Shown here: positions 22,255 to 32,089 of the stretch, in pieces
Layout: each line of letters starts with the position of its first letter
Position numbering within the stretch: the first letter of the stretch is position 1
Assembly (NCBI RefSeq): GCF_963576675.1
Contig: NC_088913.1
Coordinates: 1,369,001-1,433,000 of the forward strand
Length of the DNA stretch: 64,000 bases
From: Euphorbia lathyris
Taxonomy: Eukaryota > Streptophyta > Magnoliopsida > Malpighiales > Euphorbiaceae
Direction of reading: 5' to 3'
Notes under the pieces: generated by a model
Told to the model about the DNA's origin: nothing
The model's input: the letters and a program-made list of their open reading frames with translations, nothing else
The model's database searches: none
Position numbers and translations under genes: made by a program

Positions 22255-25080
22255 TTGCAGGTAAGCCTGAGGTGTGCTGAGAAGTCAAAGATGTGGTATA
22301 TTGACAGCGCATGCTCGAGGCATATGACTGGTGATGAAACTCAGTTCATCACACTTGTGCCTAAACGAGGTGGAAGCGTAAGTTTCGGGGACAACAAAAA
22401 GGGTAAGATAGTAGGGTCAGGAACTGTCGGTGGTAATCCTACTATTGAGTCTGTCTCCCTAGTCAGTGGACTTAAATATAACTTACTCAGCGTAGCTCAG
22501 CTATGTGATAATGGGAGAAAAGTTATATTTGATGACACTGGATGTAAAATACTCGAGGGAAAAACAAATGAATTAATTTTAACTGCCCCTCGTATTGATA
22601 ATGTCTTTATGCTGAATTTGGAAAAGAAATTTTCAAAAAATGTATGCTTAGTGTCAAAGGAAGAAAATTCCTGGCTATGGCACAGGAGACTTGGTCATGT
22701 AAGCATGGACCTCCTGGCCAAACTAGCAAGAAAGCAATTAGTTGAGGGACTGCCAGAACTTAAGTTCGAAAAAGATCAATTGTGCAATGCTTGTCAGCAA
22801 GGAAAACAAACTAAAAAATCTTTTCATAGTAAAAACATCGTCTCAACTAAGCGTCCATTAGAGTTACTACACTTGGATCTCTTCGGACCAGTCCAGCCGC
22901 TGAGCTTGGGTGGTAGAAGATTTTCCTTGGTCATTGTAGATGACTTTTCTCTGTACACTTGGATCATCTTGCTGAGTAGCAAGGATGAAACCTTTGAGAC
23001 GTTTTCAACATTAGTAAGAAAACTTAAAAACGATAAAGACCTAAAGTTAGCTCACATCCGAAGTGATAATGGTGGAGAATTCAAAAACCAACAGTTTGTT
23101 GAATTCTGTGAAGCCAGCGGCATTGACCATAACTTTTCTGCTCCTAGGACTCCTCAATAGAATGGGGTAGTTGAAAGGAAGAACAGAACCTTGGTTGAAA
23201 TAGCCAGGACAATGCTGAGTGAGAATAGGCTTCCAAAGTACTTTTGGGGAGAAGCTGTCAACACAGCTTGCTACATACTCAGCACCTGCTGACCAAGACA
23301 CAGCCGCTGAGTCACTACCTCAAGGTCTGACCAAAGGTAAACGCGAAACTCAAATTGTTTTCACTGACCAATCTACACCTGCAGAGATTGTTGAAACACA
23401 ACCAGCTCAAGACATCACTCTACCAAAAGAGATCAGAATACCAAGAGGACACTCAGAGAGTGCCATTCTTGATGCTGCTGAAAACACCCTGATGACCAGA
23501 AATCAACTCAGAAGATACCTCAGCAACATAGCATTCATCTCAGTTCAGGAACCAAAGAACTTCTCTGAACCTGAGCACACGATGAGTTCTGGATGAATGC
23601 AATGCAAGAAGAACTTGACTAGTTCAGAAGAAATGAAGTATGGGACTTAGTGCCAAACCCAAGAAGCCAGAAGACCATAGGAACAAGATGGGTCTTCCGC
23701 AACAAGCTGGATGAACAAGGGAACGTAGTCAGGAACAAAGCAAGACTTGTAGCTTAGGGCTATAGTCAGCAAGAAGGTATTGACTACGGTGAGACCTTCG
23801 CCCCAGTGGCAAGGCTAGAGGCTATAAGAATTTTATGTGCATATGCAAGTTATATGAACTTTAAATTATTTCAAATGGATGTTAAGAGTGCATTCCTTAA
23901 TGGAGTTATAAACGAGGAAGTTTATGTTAATCAGCCTCTAGGGTTTGAGGATCCCAAGTTCCCAAACCACGTTTATAAACTCAAAAAGGCTCTGTACGGT
24001 CTCAAGTAAGCACTACGTGCTTGGTATGAGAGGCTGACCAGCTTCCTGCTGACTAGAAATTATGTCAGAGGTAAAGCTGATACAACCTTATTCATTAAGA
24101 GGAAGGGTAAAGATACCCTACTGGCTCAGATATATGTTGATGACATTATTTTTGGTGCCACTAATGAGTCCATGTGCAAGGAATTTAGTAAGCAGATGCA
24201 GACTGAGTTTGAAATGTCAATGATGGGAGAACTCAACTTCTTCCTTGGACTTCAAATCAAACAAGGGAAAAATGGCATCTTCATCAGTCAAACTAAGTAT
24301 GCTAAGGAGATATTGAAGAAATATGAACTTGAGAACTACAAGCCAATATCTACCCCTATGGGCACTGACACTGTCCTCTGCGCTGATGAAAATGGTAAGT
24401 CAGTAGACAGCAAATTATACCGAGGTATGATTGGCTCTTTACTCTACTTAACTGCTAGTAGGCCGGACATTCAGTTCTCAGTATGTTATTATGCTAGATA
24501 TCAATCTAATCCTAAGGAATCTCATTACATAGCTGTAAAAAGAATCCTTAGATATTTGCAAGGCTCGGTGAATGCAGGTTTATAGTATCCCAATACTTAT
24601 GATTTCACACTCATCGGATACACTGACGCTGACTACGGACGAGACAAGCTTGAACGAAAAAGCACCTCAGGAGGATGTCACTTCCTTGGAAGCTGTCTTG
24701 TGTCTTGGTTCAGTAAGAAGCAGTCGTCGGTAGCCCTGTCAACCACTGAAGCTGAGTACATTGCTGCTGGAAGCTGTGTTGCTCAAGTCCTCTGGATTAA
24801 GCAACAGCTAGAAGATTATGGCGTTCAGACTAAAACAATTGAAGTCAAATGTGACAACAAAAGTGCCATTGACCTATCAAAGAACCCCATCCAGCACAGC
24901 AGGATGAAGCACGTCAGCATAAGACATCACTTCATTCGAGACCATGTACTCAAGGGAGAGATCAAGCTGACCTACGTCCCAACGGATGAGCAGCTTGCTG
25001 ATATCTTCACAAAGCCACTGGCTCGTGAGCAATTTAACATATTAAGGGAAGCCATCAGTATGTTTAATCCTCTTCAATAA
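22255..25080 (+). pseudogene. pol: Copia-2 pol: protease, integrase, RT, RNase H, broken
   Basis: The polyprotein lies in the -1 frame relative to gag and is in Copia order. Protease: WYIDSACSRHMTGD near 22291. GAG-pre-integrase/HHCC: HRRLGHVSMDLL and CNACQQGK. Integrase core: LLHLDLFGPV, SDNGGEFKNQ and, after a TAG at 23158-23160, the Glu region VVERKNRT. Near 23280 the integrase C-terminus is deleted and the frame changes. A proline/glutamate-rich hinge follows to about 23577, where another frameshift restores the first frame. The RT ([44 protein letters not shown] near 24134) and RNase H (TDADYGRDKLERKSTSG, STTEAEYIAA) follow. Further stops lie at 23620, about 23754, 24007 and 24583. The last 160 codons to 25080 are open. 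Confidence 0.92.
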
Positions 25081-25591
25081 AATTCTATGTTTAAATTAAA
25101 CGTTGAATGATTACCATGCTGAGTGAATTGTGCTAAAACTAGTAACTACTGTATGCTAACTAAAAACATGAAATCACTTCATACTGAGTAGACTTACATA
25201 CTGAGTGATTATCTCAAGCTGAGTTACTAAGCACACGAATAATTCCCTTGCATAAAACTGACTACTCAGAACATTAAACGTTTAGAATTCTTAACACTGA
25301 GTAAAGATCCGTTGCACAATTAATGCTAAACACGCGAATTAAATAGCCACCTAGGATGACGTATGCGCAATAATTAGAAAATACATGTGCCGATTGTGTC
25401 ATTAATGTCAGAATCATTGTCGGTTGAGTATCTCGAGTTAAAACTGCCACCTCATCGCTTTAGATCAACTCGACACCTCTATAAATAGTGGATGAATTCC
25501 CATTGTTACCTCTTTATGCTTCGAAATTTCTGGCATTCAAAAACTCTCTTTTTTCTAAAAATCCCAAACCTCTCAAATTTCTCTGAAAATC
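25081..25591 (+). promoter_or_regulatory. Spacer before Copia-2 extra ORF with promoter-like signals
   Basis: Noncoding. A TATA box CTATAAATA lies at 25479-25487, about 105 bp before the ATG at 25592. Between them is a C/T-rich stretch like a plant 5' untranslated region. A TGACGT bZIP-type core lies at 25357-25362. The arrangement suggests that the extra ORF could be transcribed from its own internal promoter. Confidence 0.5.
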
Positions 25592-25729
25592 ATGTCGGAT
25601 TCTCAGAATCTCTCCAGAGGCGGTTACAACGACAACCACTCCGATGAAAATCCATCGTACCAAACTGAGCAAGAATACGAGGAGACCTCGACTGAATCTC
25701 AAGAAGAAGGTCAGCATGACCATTCTAAG
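25592..25729 (+). pseudogene. Copia-2 extra ORF, first 46 codons, cut by Gypsy-2
   Basis: From ATG 25592 the product starts MSDSQNLSRGGYNDN and is rich in Glu, Ser and Gln. Coding stops being Copia sequence at 25729, where the Gypsy-2 LTR begins with TG at 25730. In composition and position it corresponds to the start of the ORF whose later part survives in Copia-1 at 13728-15547. Confidence 0.7.
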
Positions 25730-27407
25730 TGTAGATACCCATTTTGTCCGGGGTTAACTTGCCCCTTTCCCAAACATTTCGCATCGAAGAATACCTATTG
25801 GTTGCTTTGGGAATTTCTTCCTAAAACGTTTTACTTATTTTACTTTATTTTCGCTCATGATATCTGATCGATTCTTTTTAGGTCTTTAATTTTAATTGTT
25901 TCCTCACCTTTAACGTACTTTTTTCTTTTCTCTTCTAAGCTAAACATTACCGATTTTGCTTAAATTTTACACGGGTATGGATATTGATTAACTTCTTGTT
26001 CACTTTTTTTATCGATATGTTTTAAATGTATACAAACGTCTCACAAAGTGATTTCATTTAAAAAATATGAAAGGTTAGCGAGCTAATTTGGGATTTTGTT
26101 ACTAAATCATTCACATCGATTAAGATTAGGTAGCCGTCACATATTAGTACCCTTTTGTTTAAAAAAAACAAATGACATCTATTTCCTTGTCTTTGGCTCG
26201 AACAGCAATCGCCACTCTCTTGTTTATCTCTTATTTTTGTCGACCCTTCTACTTATTCGCGTTTTCGTCCTTTTATTAATTAAGACGGCATGTCGGAATC
26301 GCCACGTATCCACCCCTTTTCATATTCAATATATCAATTTCTCAAATAAAACTCATAGTTATTAAGGGAAAAGAATATATACTAGAAAAAGGAAACAGAT
26401 ATTAAATTAGTTCGAGTTCGTTAAATCTAGAAGATAAAGGAGCAATAGCGGAAAATGGTGAATGTTGAATTAATCAATTTTAAGACTAATAACACGTCGA
26501 AAAAAGAACTCGATTCACAAAGCTAAAATTACCAATATTTTTTATTTCAAAGTTAATTGGTATAAACTCATTTGTCATAAACCGAAAATAACTTTCAAGA
26601 TTAAACCAATAATTTTGTCATAAACCAATAACTTGTCATAGCTAACAATTTCCCCATTTTCATATAATTAAATCAAGAAATACAGTGCATTACAATTAGA
26701 GTCTCCCACCCAAGACACAAAATTACAAAAAAGGCTCTCAATTAATCATACAGAGAAGGGCTTTTAATTAAGCCAAATAGAGTACACATAGAGAGTGAAA
26801 AGGGGTGACATACCCTCTCTAATTACAGCCAGTAAAAAATAGTGACAAAGCCCCTTTCTACCCAGATCAATTACATCCACAAGAAAAGTCCTTAAATAGG
26901 AAGATCCTAATCAGTGGGAGGGGGACGGACAAAAAAGGAAAAAAGAGGGATAAAGAAAGTATCAAGACTACCTGCAGACAAAAGATCACTTTCTCAGGTG
27001 AAATTTCTTCACCAACTTGCCTGTATTGTCATTAAGAATAAGAAACACAGTTCAGAGAATTGTTAGGGAGTTCCTATGCTATAGTGGACAAACTAACTTT
27101 TCTCTTTTGGAGTCCTTTAACTGAGAGGGGAGGATGTGCTACATTCTGTCCATATCATTTAAAGATACCCAACTGTGCATTCAAAGCACCTATAATAAAT
27201 GAAACTTGTAGCCTCTTGAGGAAAAGAACATATACCCATAATAAACTAGAGACTAGTCAGATGGAAGATAAGATAGGACTCACAACGCCCTGATAACAAC
27301 GTAGTGTTAGACTCTTGAGACACAAATATCAAATCCAATCCTCAGGCTGGAGTCTAGCTTTATCTTTGGTCCAATCTTTTGTCTCCTTCAGCCTGTCTCC
27401 TTCTAGC

Positions 27408-27890
27408 CTGTAGAAACGAAAAACCTAAATGAATAAGAAGCTTAAACCAATGAAAAGCAAAAATGCAAAATCACACTTATAGGAACCCATACCTCTAGGA
27501 ACCACGGTTGATTTCTTAGGAGCCTGCATGTTCAGATCGCAGGGGTGCCAAGCACCGATTTAAACGAAGAGAGAGAGAGAGTGGACTGAGGGTGTCCAGG
27601 AAGAGGAGGGGCGTTAGAATCACCACTGCCGTCGGGGATAGCCGTGTTTACGGTTGTCGCCGGAGTTAACGGGCGACGCGGCAAGGGCTTGAGGTAGAAT
27701 GAAATCTGCCATTTTAGAGAGATTGACAGGCGGAAGAATTGGGAAGGGAGAGTTGGACGAATGCATCTGTAATTTGGGGGAAAATAGGGACCTAGGGTTT
27801 TATTAAATAATATAAGAGAAAGAGATTGAAATTGATGGGTTTTGGGTCGCAGATGGTTTGCGCAAGCCCAATCCATCCTTATGTCCATTC
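27408..27890 (-). other. Antisense gene-like module inside the Gypsy-2 LTR
   Basis: On the minus strand the order looks like the 5' end of a plant gene. There is a leader with AAACCCTA near 27800, a C/T-rich stretch, and an open segment ending with a Pro/Ser-rich sequence (SNAPPLPGHPQSTLSLSS). It is followed by a T-rich 85-nt candidate intron with GTATGG at 27492 and TTTCTACAG ending at 27408. After this junction no long frame is open. The same module is in the 3' LTR at about 47464-47946. It may be a captured host gene fragment or an antisense transcription unit. I do not recognise the product. Confidence 0.4.
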
Positions 27891-28203
27891 CTTAATTAAT
27901 TATTCATCCCAAAAATAAAGTCTGGATATCACCTAGTGTTAGATATTTATTACTTAGTTTAGTTGTCCATGGTTCAAGTGTTATATTTAGGCCTGATATA
28001 TGATTGTTTCATTTAATTTTCAACAGCATATATGTGTTTGTCTTGTAACAATTGTTTCCAAATGAATTCAATAATTATATGCATATCGAAATAACGATGA
28101 AGACAAATGAATTAATTTAAAGCTTTGAAATTGTATTAAAATTATTATGTCCTAGGAAAATACATACTAGAGGCCTTTAAATTCACAAAATTAACAACCT
28201 ACT

Positions 28204-28515
28204 TTATACGTCTATGTCATAGGGGTATAAAGTCGGTCAAAATAATTAAGTAATTTAGAACGGCTCAATTCATACGTTTATGCTATAGGGGTATGAAAGC
28301 AGCCAAAATAAAATTAATTAAAATAACCCAAACGGCCCGATTTATACGTCTATGCTATAGGGGTATGAAAGCGGCCAAAATAAAATTAATTAAAACGGCC
28401 CAATTTATACGTCTATGCTATAGGGGTATGAAAGCGGTCAAAAATAAAATTAATTAAAATAACCAAACGGTCCAATTTATACGTCTATGCTATAGGAGTA
28501 TAAAAACGGTATAGC
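28204..28515 (+). repeat. Five tandem units of about 62-73 bp in the LTR
   Basis: Each unit begins TTATACGTCTATGCTATAGG or a close variant and contains 'aaaataaaattaattaaaa'. Unit length alternates because of an 'ataaccca' segment. The same units are at 48260-48573 in the 3' LTR, where Gypsy-3 inserted inside the fifth unit. Confidence 0.85.
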
Positions 28516-28958
28516 GTAATTAAATATCCTCCCAATCAGTAAAGGCTTAAAAGGTGCAATTCACGATCCTTCATTACGAAATTAAATCTACAATATTAAC
28601 CTTGTCCTAAAATTATACGTTTATTATAAAAAGTACATAAAATAAAGATGGATTAATCAAATAAATTAAGCGAATCTAATGCAAAAACCACATCTTTTAG
28701 TACCAATTTTGGGCGGGGTAGGGTGATTACTCAATGTTTTCTTCCCTACACGTAACCGACAAACGAGCTTAGAATCTCTATTTTGCGGACCACTTATCCA
28801 TTAAATTTTACCCAGTTTCGGTGTCCAATCACACCTTAGTTTTGATTGGTGGTGACTCTTAAAAATAAACAGTTAAAAAAAAGCGGTAAAAAACTACCAA
28901 TTAATTAACCCGATCTTAACGCCCGGGTCCGCGCCCGTAAAATTCCGGTTGCGACAGT

Positions 28959-28976
28959 TGACGACTCTGCTGGGGA
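28959..28976 (+). promoter_or_regulatory. Primer binding site, Arg tRNA type (Gypsy-2)
   Basis: TTGACGACTCTGCTGGGGAA directly follows the LTR end. The core GACTCTGCTGGGGA is the Arg-tRNA type site of Ogre/Tat elements. Confidence 0.8.
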
Positions 28977-29713
28977 ACTTGTCAAGCTAATTTAAGATGT
29001 GTTTTTTTAATTTACTTATTTGCTTTATTTGAGTTGTTTTCTTAATATGTGTGATATTTATTTTTATTTTATGTATTAATATTTATCACACCGTACATTT
29101 CATATCATCAACCCCACTATCACACGAACACTCAAAGGCCATGCTATGGTCTTACCCTTTTTAGGATATTAGGATGAGAACAAAGTAAGGGTGCCGCCAT
29201 GGGAAACCTGGTTAGGCCCGCGAAACGTTCTCAACTCAAGCTGCCTTTCAGTCAGGTTCTGGGTTGGAAGGATTTTGCTAAAGCCTTGGTTCAAGGGTTT
29301 AGTATCAAAAAACGGCTTGAGACCCAAAACCAACCTCCGTATTCCACCTGTTAGAATTAGACCAATAGCACCTTGTGGTAATTACCTTCCAGAGGACCCT
29401 TTATGAACATATGTTGCAGAGTTTAAATGATTTTGCAACCCCAAGAAACCGAAATATTTCATTCTGATCATTTTCTAAGTATCAATTCATCTCACTTCCT
29501 GAAAAAGAAATTAGCTGGCAACTGACGGCCCATTTGGTATTCTAGGATTCTGACTTCGTGATTTATTTTACTGTCCTCCCTTGGCTGGTCCAAATTTATA
29601 TCTATAGCTTCTAACCTGTATTAGATCATATGTTATCTGATGTATTTTAGGATAGAAACCTCTTTTTTGTATTTTATAACTTCAGCATATAGGGTTTTAG
29701 GCTATGTACTGTC
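28977..29713 (+). other. Gypsy-2 leader region
   Basis: Mostly noncoding. A 71-codon ORF at 29191-29406 is open, with Pro and Arg residues, but resembles nothing I know, and I give it little weight. The leader ends just before the first long ORF. Confidence 0.5.
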
Positions 29714-30922
29714 ATGCCATCATACATGCATCATAAAGTAAGATTCCTCATTAAAATTGCAGATAACGAACAAAATTTTACAGGAAGAATGAATGCTCTA
29801 ATAGGAAATTCAGCCGACGGTAATATGCCGAACTTGTTACCCCCGGATGTTATAATCAATGTTACTCGAGCCACGTTAGACGACAGAGCGAGAGAGATGG
29901 TTGGGACTCATCAGGCTATACTCATGTATCAATATGGGATTCACAACGCACCCATCAAATTCATTGACTGGCATCCGAGGTTCCCAAATCTGAATTGCTT
30001 TTATATAGCAGCCGAAGACGTTTTAATTTTCCCTCAAGAGGCGTATTCCATGTTGTGGTACCTAGCTCGTGTAGGAAGCACCGGGATTATATTGGACAAA
30101 GCTTGGATGATCCGAAGTATCAATCAATGGATAGAACAACCTGTAACTGTATCCTACTTTGCTGATTGGTTACTGAAATTTGGAGGCTATGAAGAGTGGC
30201 TCCAAATGCTCCAAGTCTCTCCAGACCTCCCTTGGGCCTTTTTTATTTTCAACATTAGAGAAGATTTGGAAATGCATATAGATGGGATCCATGTGCTGGA
30301 TCAATACAATTTCCGACTAGAAAGCAGCCATGGGGATAATCCAATGCAAAACCCAATTAAATTCGAGCAGTCCTGGATAGAAATTAAAAGTAGACTGATG
30401 ACACTTAATGAATATCAGGCAAATGATGTACCGCCTGGTTTGTTGAACCCTTACAACTATCACTATGACGGGAGAATTAAACACCAATCTTCAATTCTGC
30501 CTGTTGAAGCAATACAGACACAAAGGTTTGCGGCGGCCCGTTATTATAGCGTCCCACTTATTGTAGTCAATTTAGCAGCGCTACACCAACCGAATGTGCC
30601 AGTTAATGAAGGACATGAGCTCCCATTCGAACATGATTTTGAAGAGCAGGGATACGAACCAGGAGACGACTCAAGTGAATCCGATAATGGGGGGCAGCCC
30701 GAAGACGAGGATGATCTTCCTGAGGGAGTTGTCCCTGATCTGAACTTTGATCCTATTCATAATCCAGAAGAGCAGCTAGCACAAGACCAAGTGGTTCCCG
30801 AAGTTGATGTGGGGCAAGAAGACATGCTACCAAGTGAGGAAGAGGAGATGCTTGGGGAAAGCAGTGCAGGACCAAGCGACTTGGCTGGAGGGAGTCAGCC
30901 GCCCAAGAAATTAAAAATCTAA
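29714..30922 (+). CDS. Unrecognised intact ORF upstream of gag (Ogre ORF1 position)
   Basis: This 402-codon ORF of unknown function has no stop or frameshift, unlike every other long ORF in the element. Residues about 40-270 look like a folded domain rich in Trp and aromatic residues (ILMYQYGIH, FIDWHPRFPNLNCFYI, AWMIRSINQWI, LPWAFFIFNIRED). Residues about 300-390 are strongly acidic with many Glu, Asp and Pro. The protein ends in a short basic stretch, PPKKLKI, which could be a nuclear localisation signal. Two starts are possible, ATG 29714 and ATG 29789. The second follows an acceptor-like TTTTACAG, so the mRNA may be spliced there. Ogre elements are known to carry an ORF of unknown role at this position. 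I recognise no family. Confidence 0.7.
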   Translation: MPSYMHHKVRFLIKIADNEQNFTGRMNALIGNSADGNMPNLLPPDVIINVTRATLDDRAREMVGTHQAILMYQYGIHNAPIKFIDWHPRFPNLNCFYIAAEDVLIFPQEAYSMLWYLARVGSTGIILDKAWMIRSINQWIEQPVTVSYFADWLLKFGGYEEWLQMLQVSPDLPWAFFIFNIREDLEMHIDGIHVLDQYNFRLESSHGDNPMQNPIKFEQSWIEIKSRLMTLNEYQANDVPPGLLNPYNYHYDGRIKHQSSILPVEAIQTQRFAAARYYSVPLIVVNLAALHQPNVPVNEGHELPFEHDFEEQGYEPGDDSSESDNGGQPEDEDDLPEGVVPDLNFDPIHNPEEQLAQDQVVPEVDVGQEDMLPSEEEEMLGESSAGPSDLAGGSQPPKKLKI

Positions 30923-31345
30923 TATTATTAGTTCTTTTTGTGCAGGGTGAAATTAGTAAGGAGGATAATTCCCTAAGTAGGAAAAGAAATATTTCATCCT
31001 TTGGATTTGTTTTTTGTAAAGAAAGGAAACGATGACGTGGTAGTTAGTTCAGTATTGACTTTTTGGTAAAACAATGGAAAGATGAACCTAAGGATATACG
31101 GTGTATCTTTCGGATGTTTTATTAATATATAGCTAGGGTGATGGGTAGTCGTTTTGTAGGAGCAGCTGATGCTTTTGAATATCAGTATGCTGTAAAAGCA
31201 GTTTAAATGTAAGCTGATAATGATGTAATGACTATTTCTAATGTAATGAAAAAGGGCCTTTCTTCCTATTGGATTTTTGTTGTGGGTCTGCAATATTAAT
31301 GAGGAGTACAAACTTTCATGCATACACACATTTTTACATTACGAA
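30923..31345 (+). other. Noncoding spacer in Gypsy-2
   Basis: No gene. An acceptor-like TTCTTTTTGTGCAG lies right after the ORF1 stop (about 30932-30945). Part of 31310-31348 is repeated imperfectly at about 32010-32050 on the other side of the LINE insertion. Confidence 0.5.
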
Positions 31346-31362
31346 GTACACGTGATTACCAA
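31346..31362 (+). repeat. 17-bp target-site duplication, left copy
   Basis: GTACACGTGATTACCAA here is identical to 31987-32003 and brackets the RTE LINE insertion. Confidence 0.93.
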
Positions 31363-31986
31363 CAACAACAACAACAACAACAACAAAGCCTTAGTCCCGA
31401 AATGATTCGGGGTCGGCTAACATGAACCATCATATAAAACCGTGAAAATCAAGTCGTGTCAGCGACACAGATTCGCTCCCTCCACTCCGTCCTATCCACT
31501 ACCATATTTTCCTCAATTCCCAATAAACTCATATCACTCTCGATCACCCTCCAAGTTTGCTTAGGTCTTCCCCTACCCCTCACCACTACATCCCTTTGCC
31601 ACTCTTCGGTTCTCCTAACCGGCGCATCAAGCGCTCTACGTCTCACATGGCCAAACCACCTTAGTCGGTTTTCTCTCATTTTATTCTCAATAGATGTGAC
31701 CCCTACTTTTGTCCTAATTATTTCATTACGCACCCGGTCCTTTCTCGTGTGACCACACATCCATCTCAACATACGCATCTCCGCCACCGACATCTTATGG
31801 ATGTGGCAGTGTTTCACTGCCCAACACTCCGTACCATATAACAATGCTGGTCTAATTGCCGTCCGGTAGAATTTTCCCTTCAATCTATTAGGCATGCCGG
31901 GATCACAAAGGAAACCCGTAGCACTCTTCCACTTCGACCAACCAGCTTTAATCCTATGAGCAACATCTCCATCTACTTCTCCATCC
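31363..31986 (-). mobile_element. 5'-truncated RTE-type LINE (624 bp)
   Basis: On the minus strand the insertion encodes the C-terminal end of an RTE-clade reverse transcriptase polyprotein: YRTAIRPALLYGTECWAVK, MRMLRWMCGHTRKDRVRNE, NRLRWFGHVRRR and a final segment ending IESDMSLL...WRERI. The last residues of the polyprotein end at a stop at 31449. The 3' end carries the typical plant RTE tail sequence followed by (TTG)n at 31363-31385. Exact 17-bp duplications flank it. The first residues of the open frame upstream of 31986 come from flanking Gypsy-2 DNA. Only the 3' 0.6 kb of the LINE was inserted, as expected of incomplete target-primed reverse transcription. Confidence 0.93.
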
Positions 31987-32003
31987 GTACACGTGATTAC
32001 CAA
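31987..32003 (+). repeat. 17-bp target-site duplication, right copy
   Basis: Identical to 31346-31362. It defines the LINE as a single insertion into Gypsy-2. Confidence 0.93.
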
Positions 32004-32089
32004 GATTGCAAAATTTTCATACGCACACACTTTTTACATTACGAAACATACCTGATCATCTTACTAGTGTTCTCGTTATTCATCCAAAT

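Larger units (their letters stand above)
19142..25729 (+). mobile_element. Copia-2: Sirevirus-type LTR retrotransposon, 3' part lost
   Basis: The order is 5' LTR (19142-20463), Met primer site, gag (20526-22249), pol (22246-25080), spacer, and the first 46 codons of an extra ORF (25592-25729). It is interrupted there by the Gypsy-2 LTR at 25730, and no remainder or 3' LTR of Copia-2 appears to the right. All coding parts are broken by stops, frameshifts and an internal deletion in pol. Confidence 0.9.
25730..28956 (+). mobile_element. Gypsy-2 5' LTR (3.23 kb)
   Basis: Begins TGTAGATACCCATTTTGTCC and ends CCGGTTGCGACA just before the primer site. It contains a five-unit tandem repeat (28204-28515) and an antisense gene-like module (27408-27890). 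The small ORFs inside recur in the 3' LTR and have no recognised function. I could not place a TATA box with confidence. Confidence 0.93.

Noticed and set aside
27532..27888. 118-codon minus-strand ORF present in both Gypsy-2 LTRs (also 47588-47944)
   Set aside because: Its identity between the LTRs only reflects LTR duplication. No domain is recognised. I report the region as a gene-like module and not as a coding gene.
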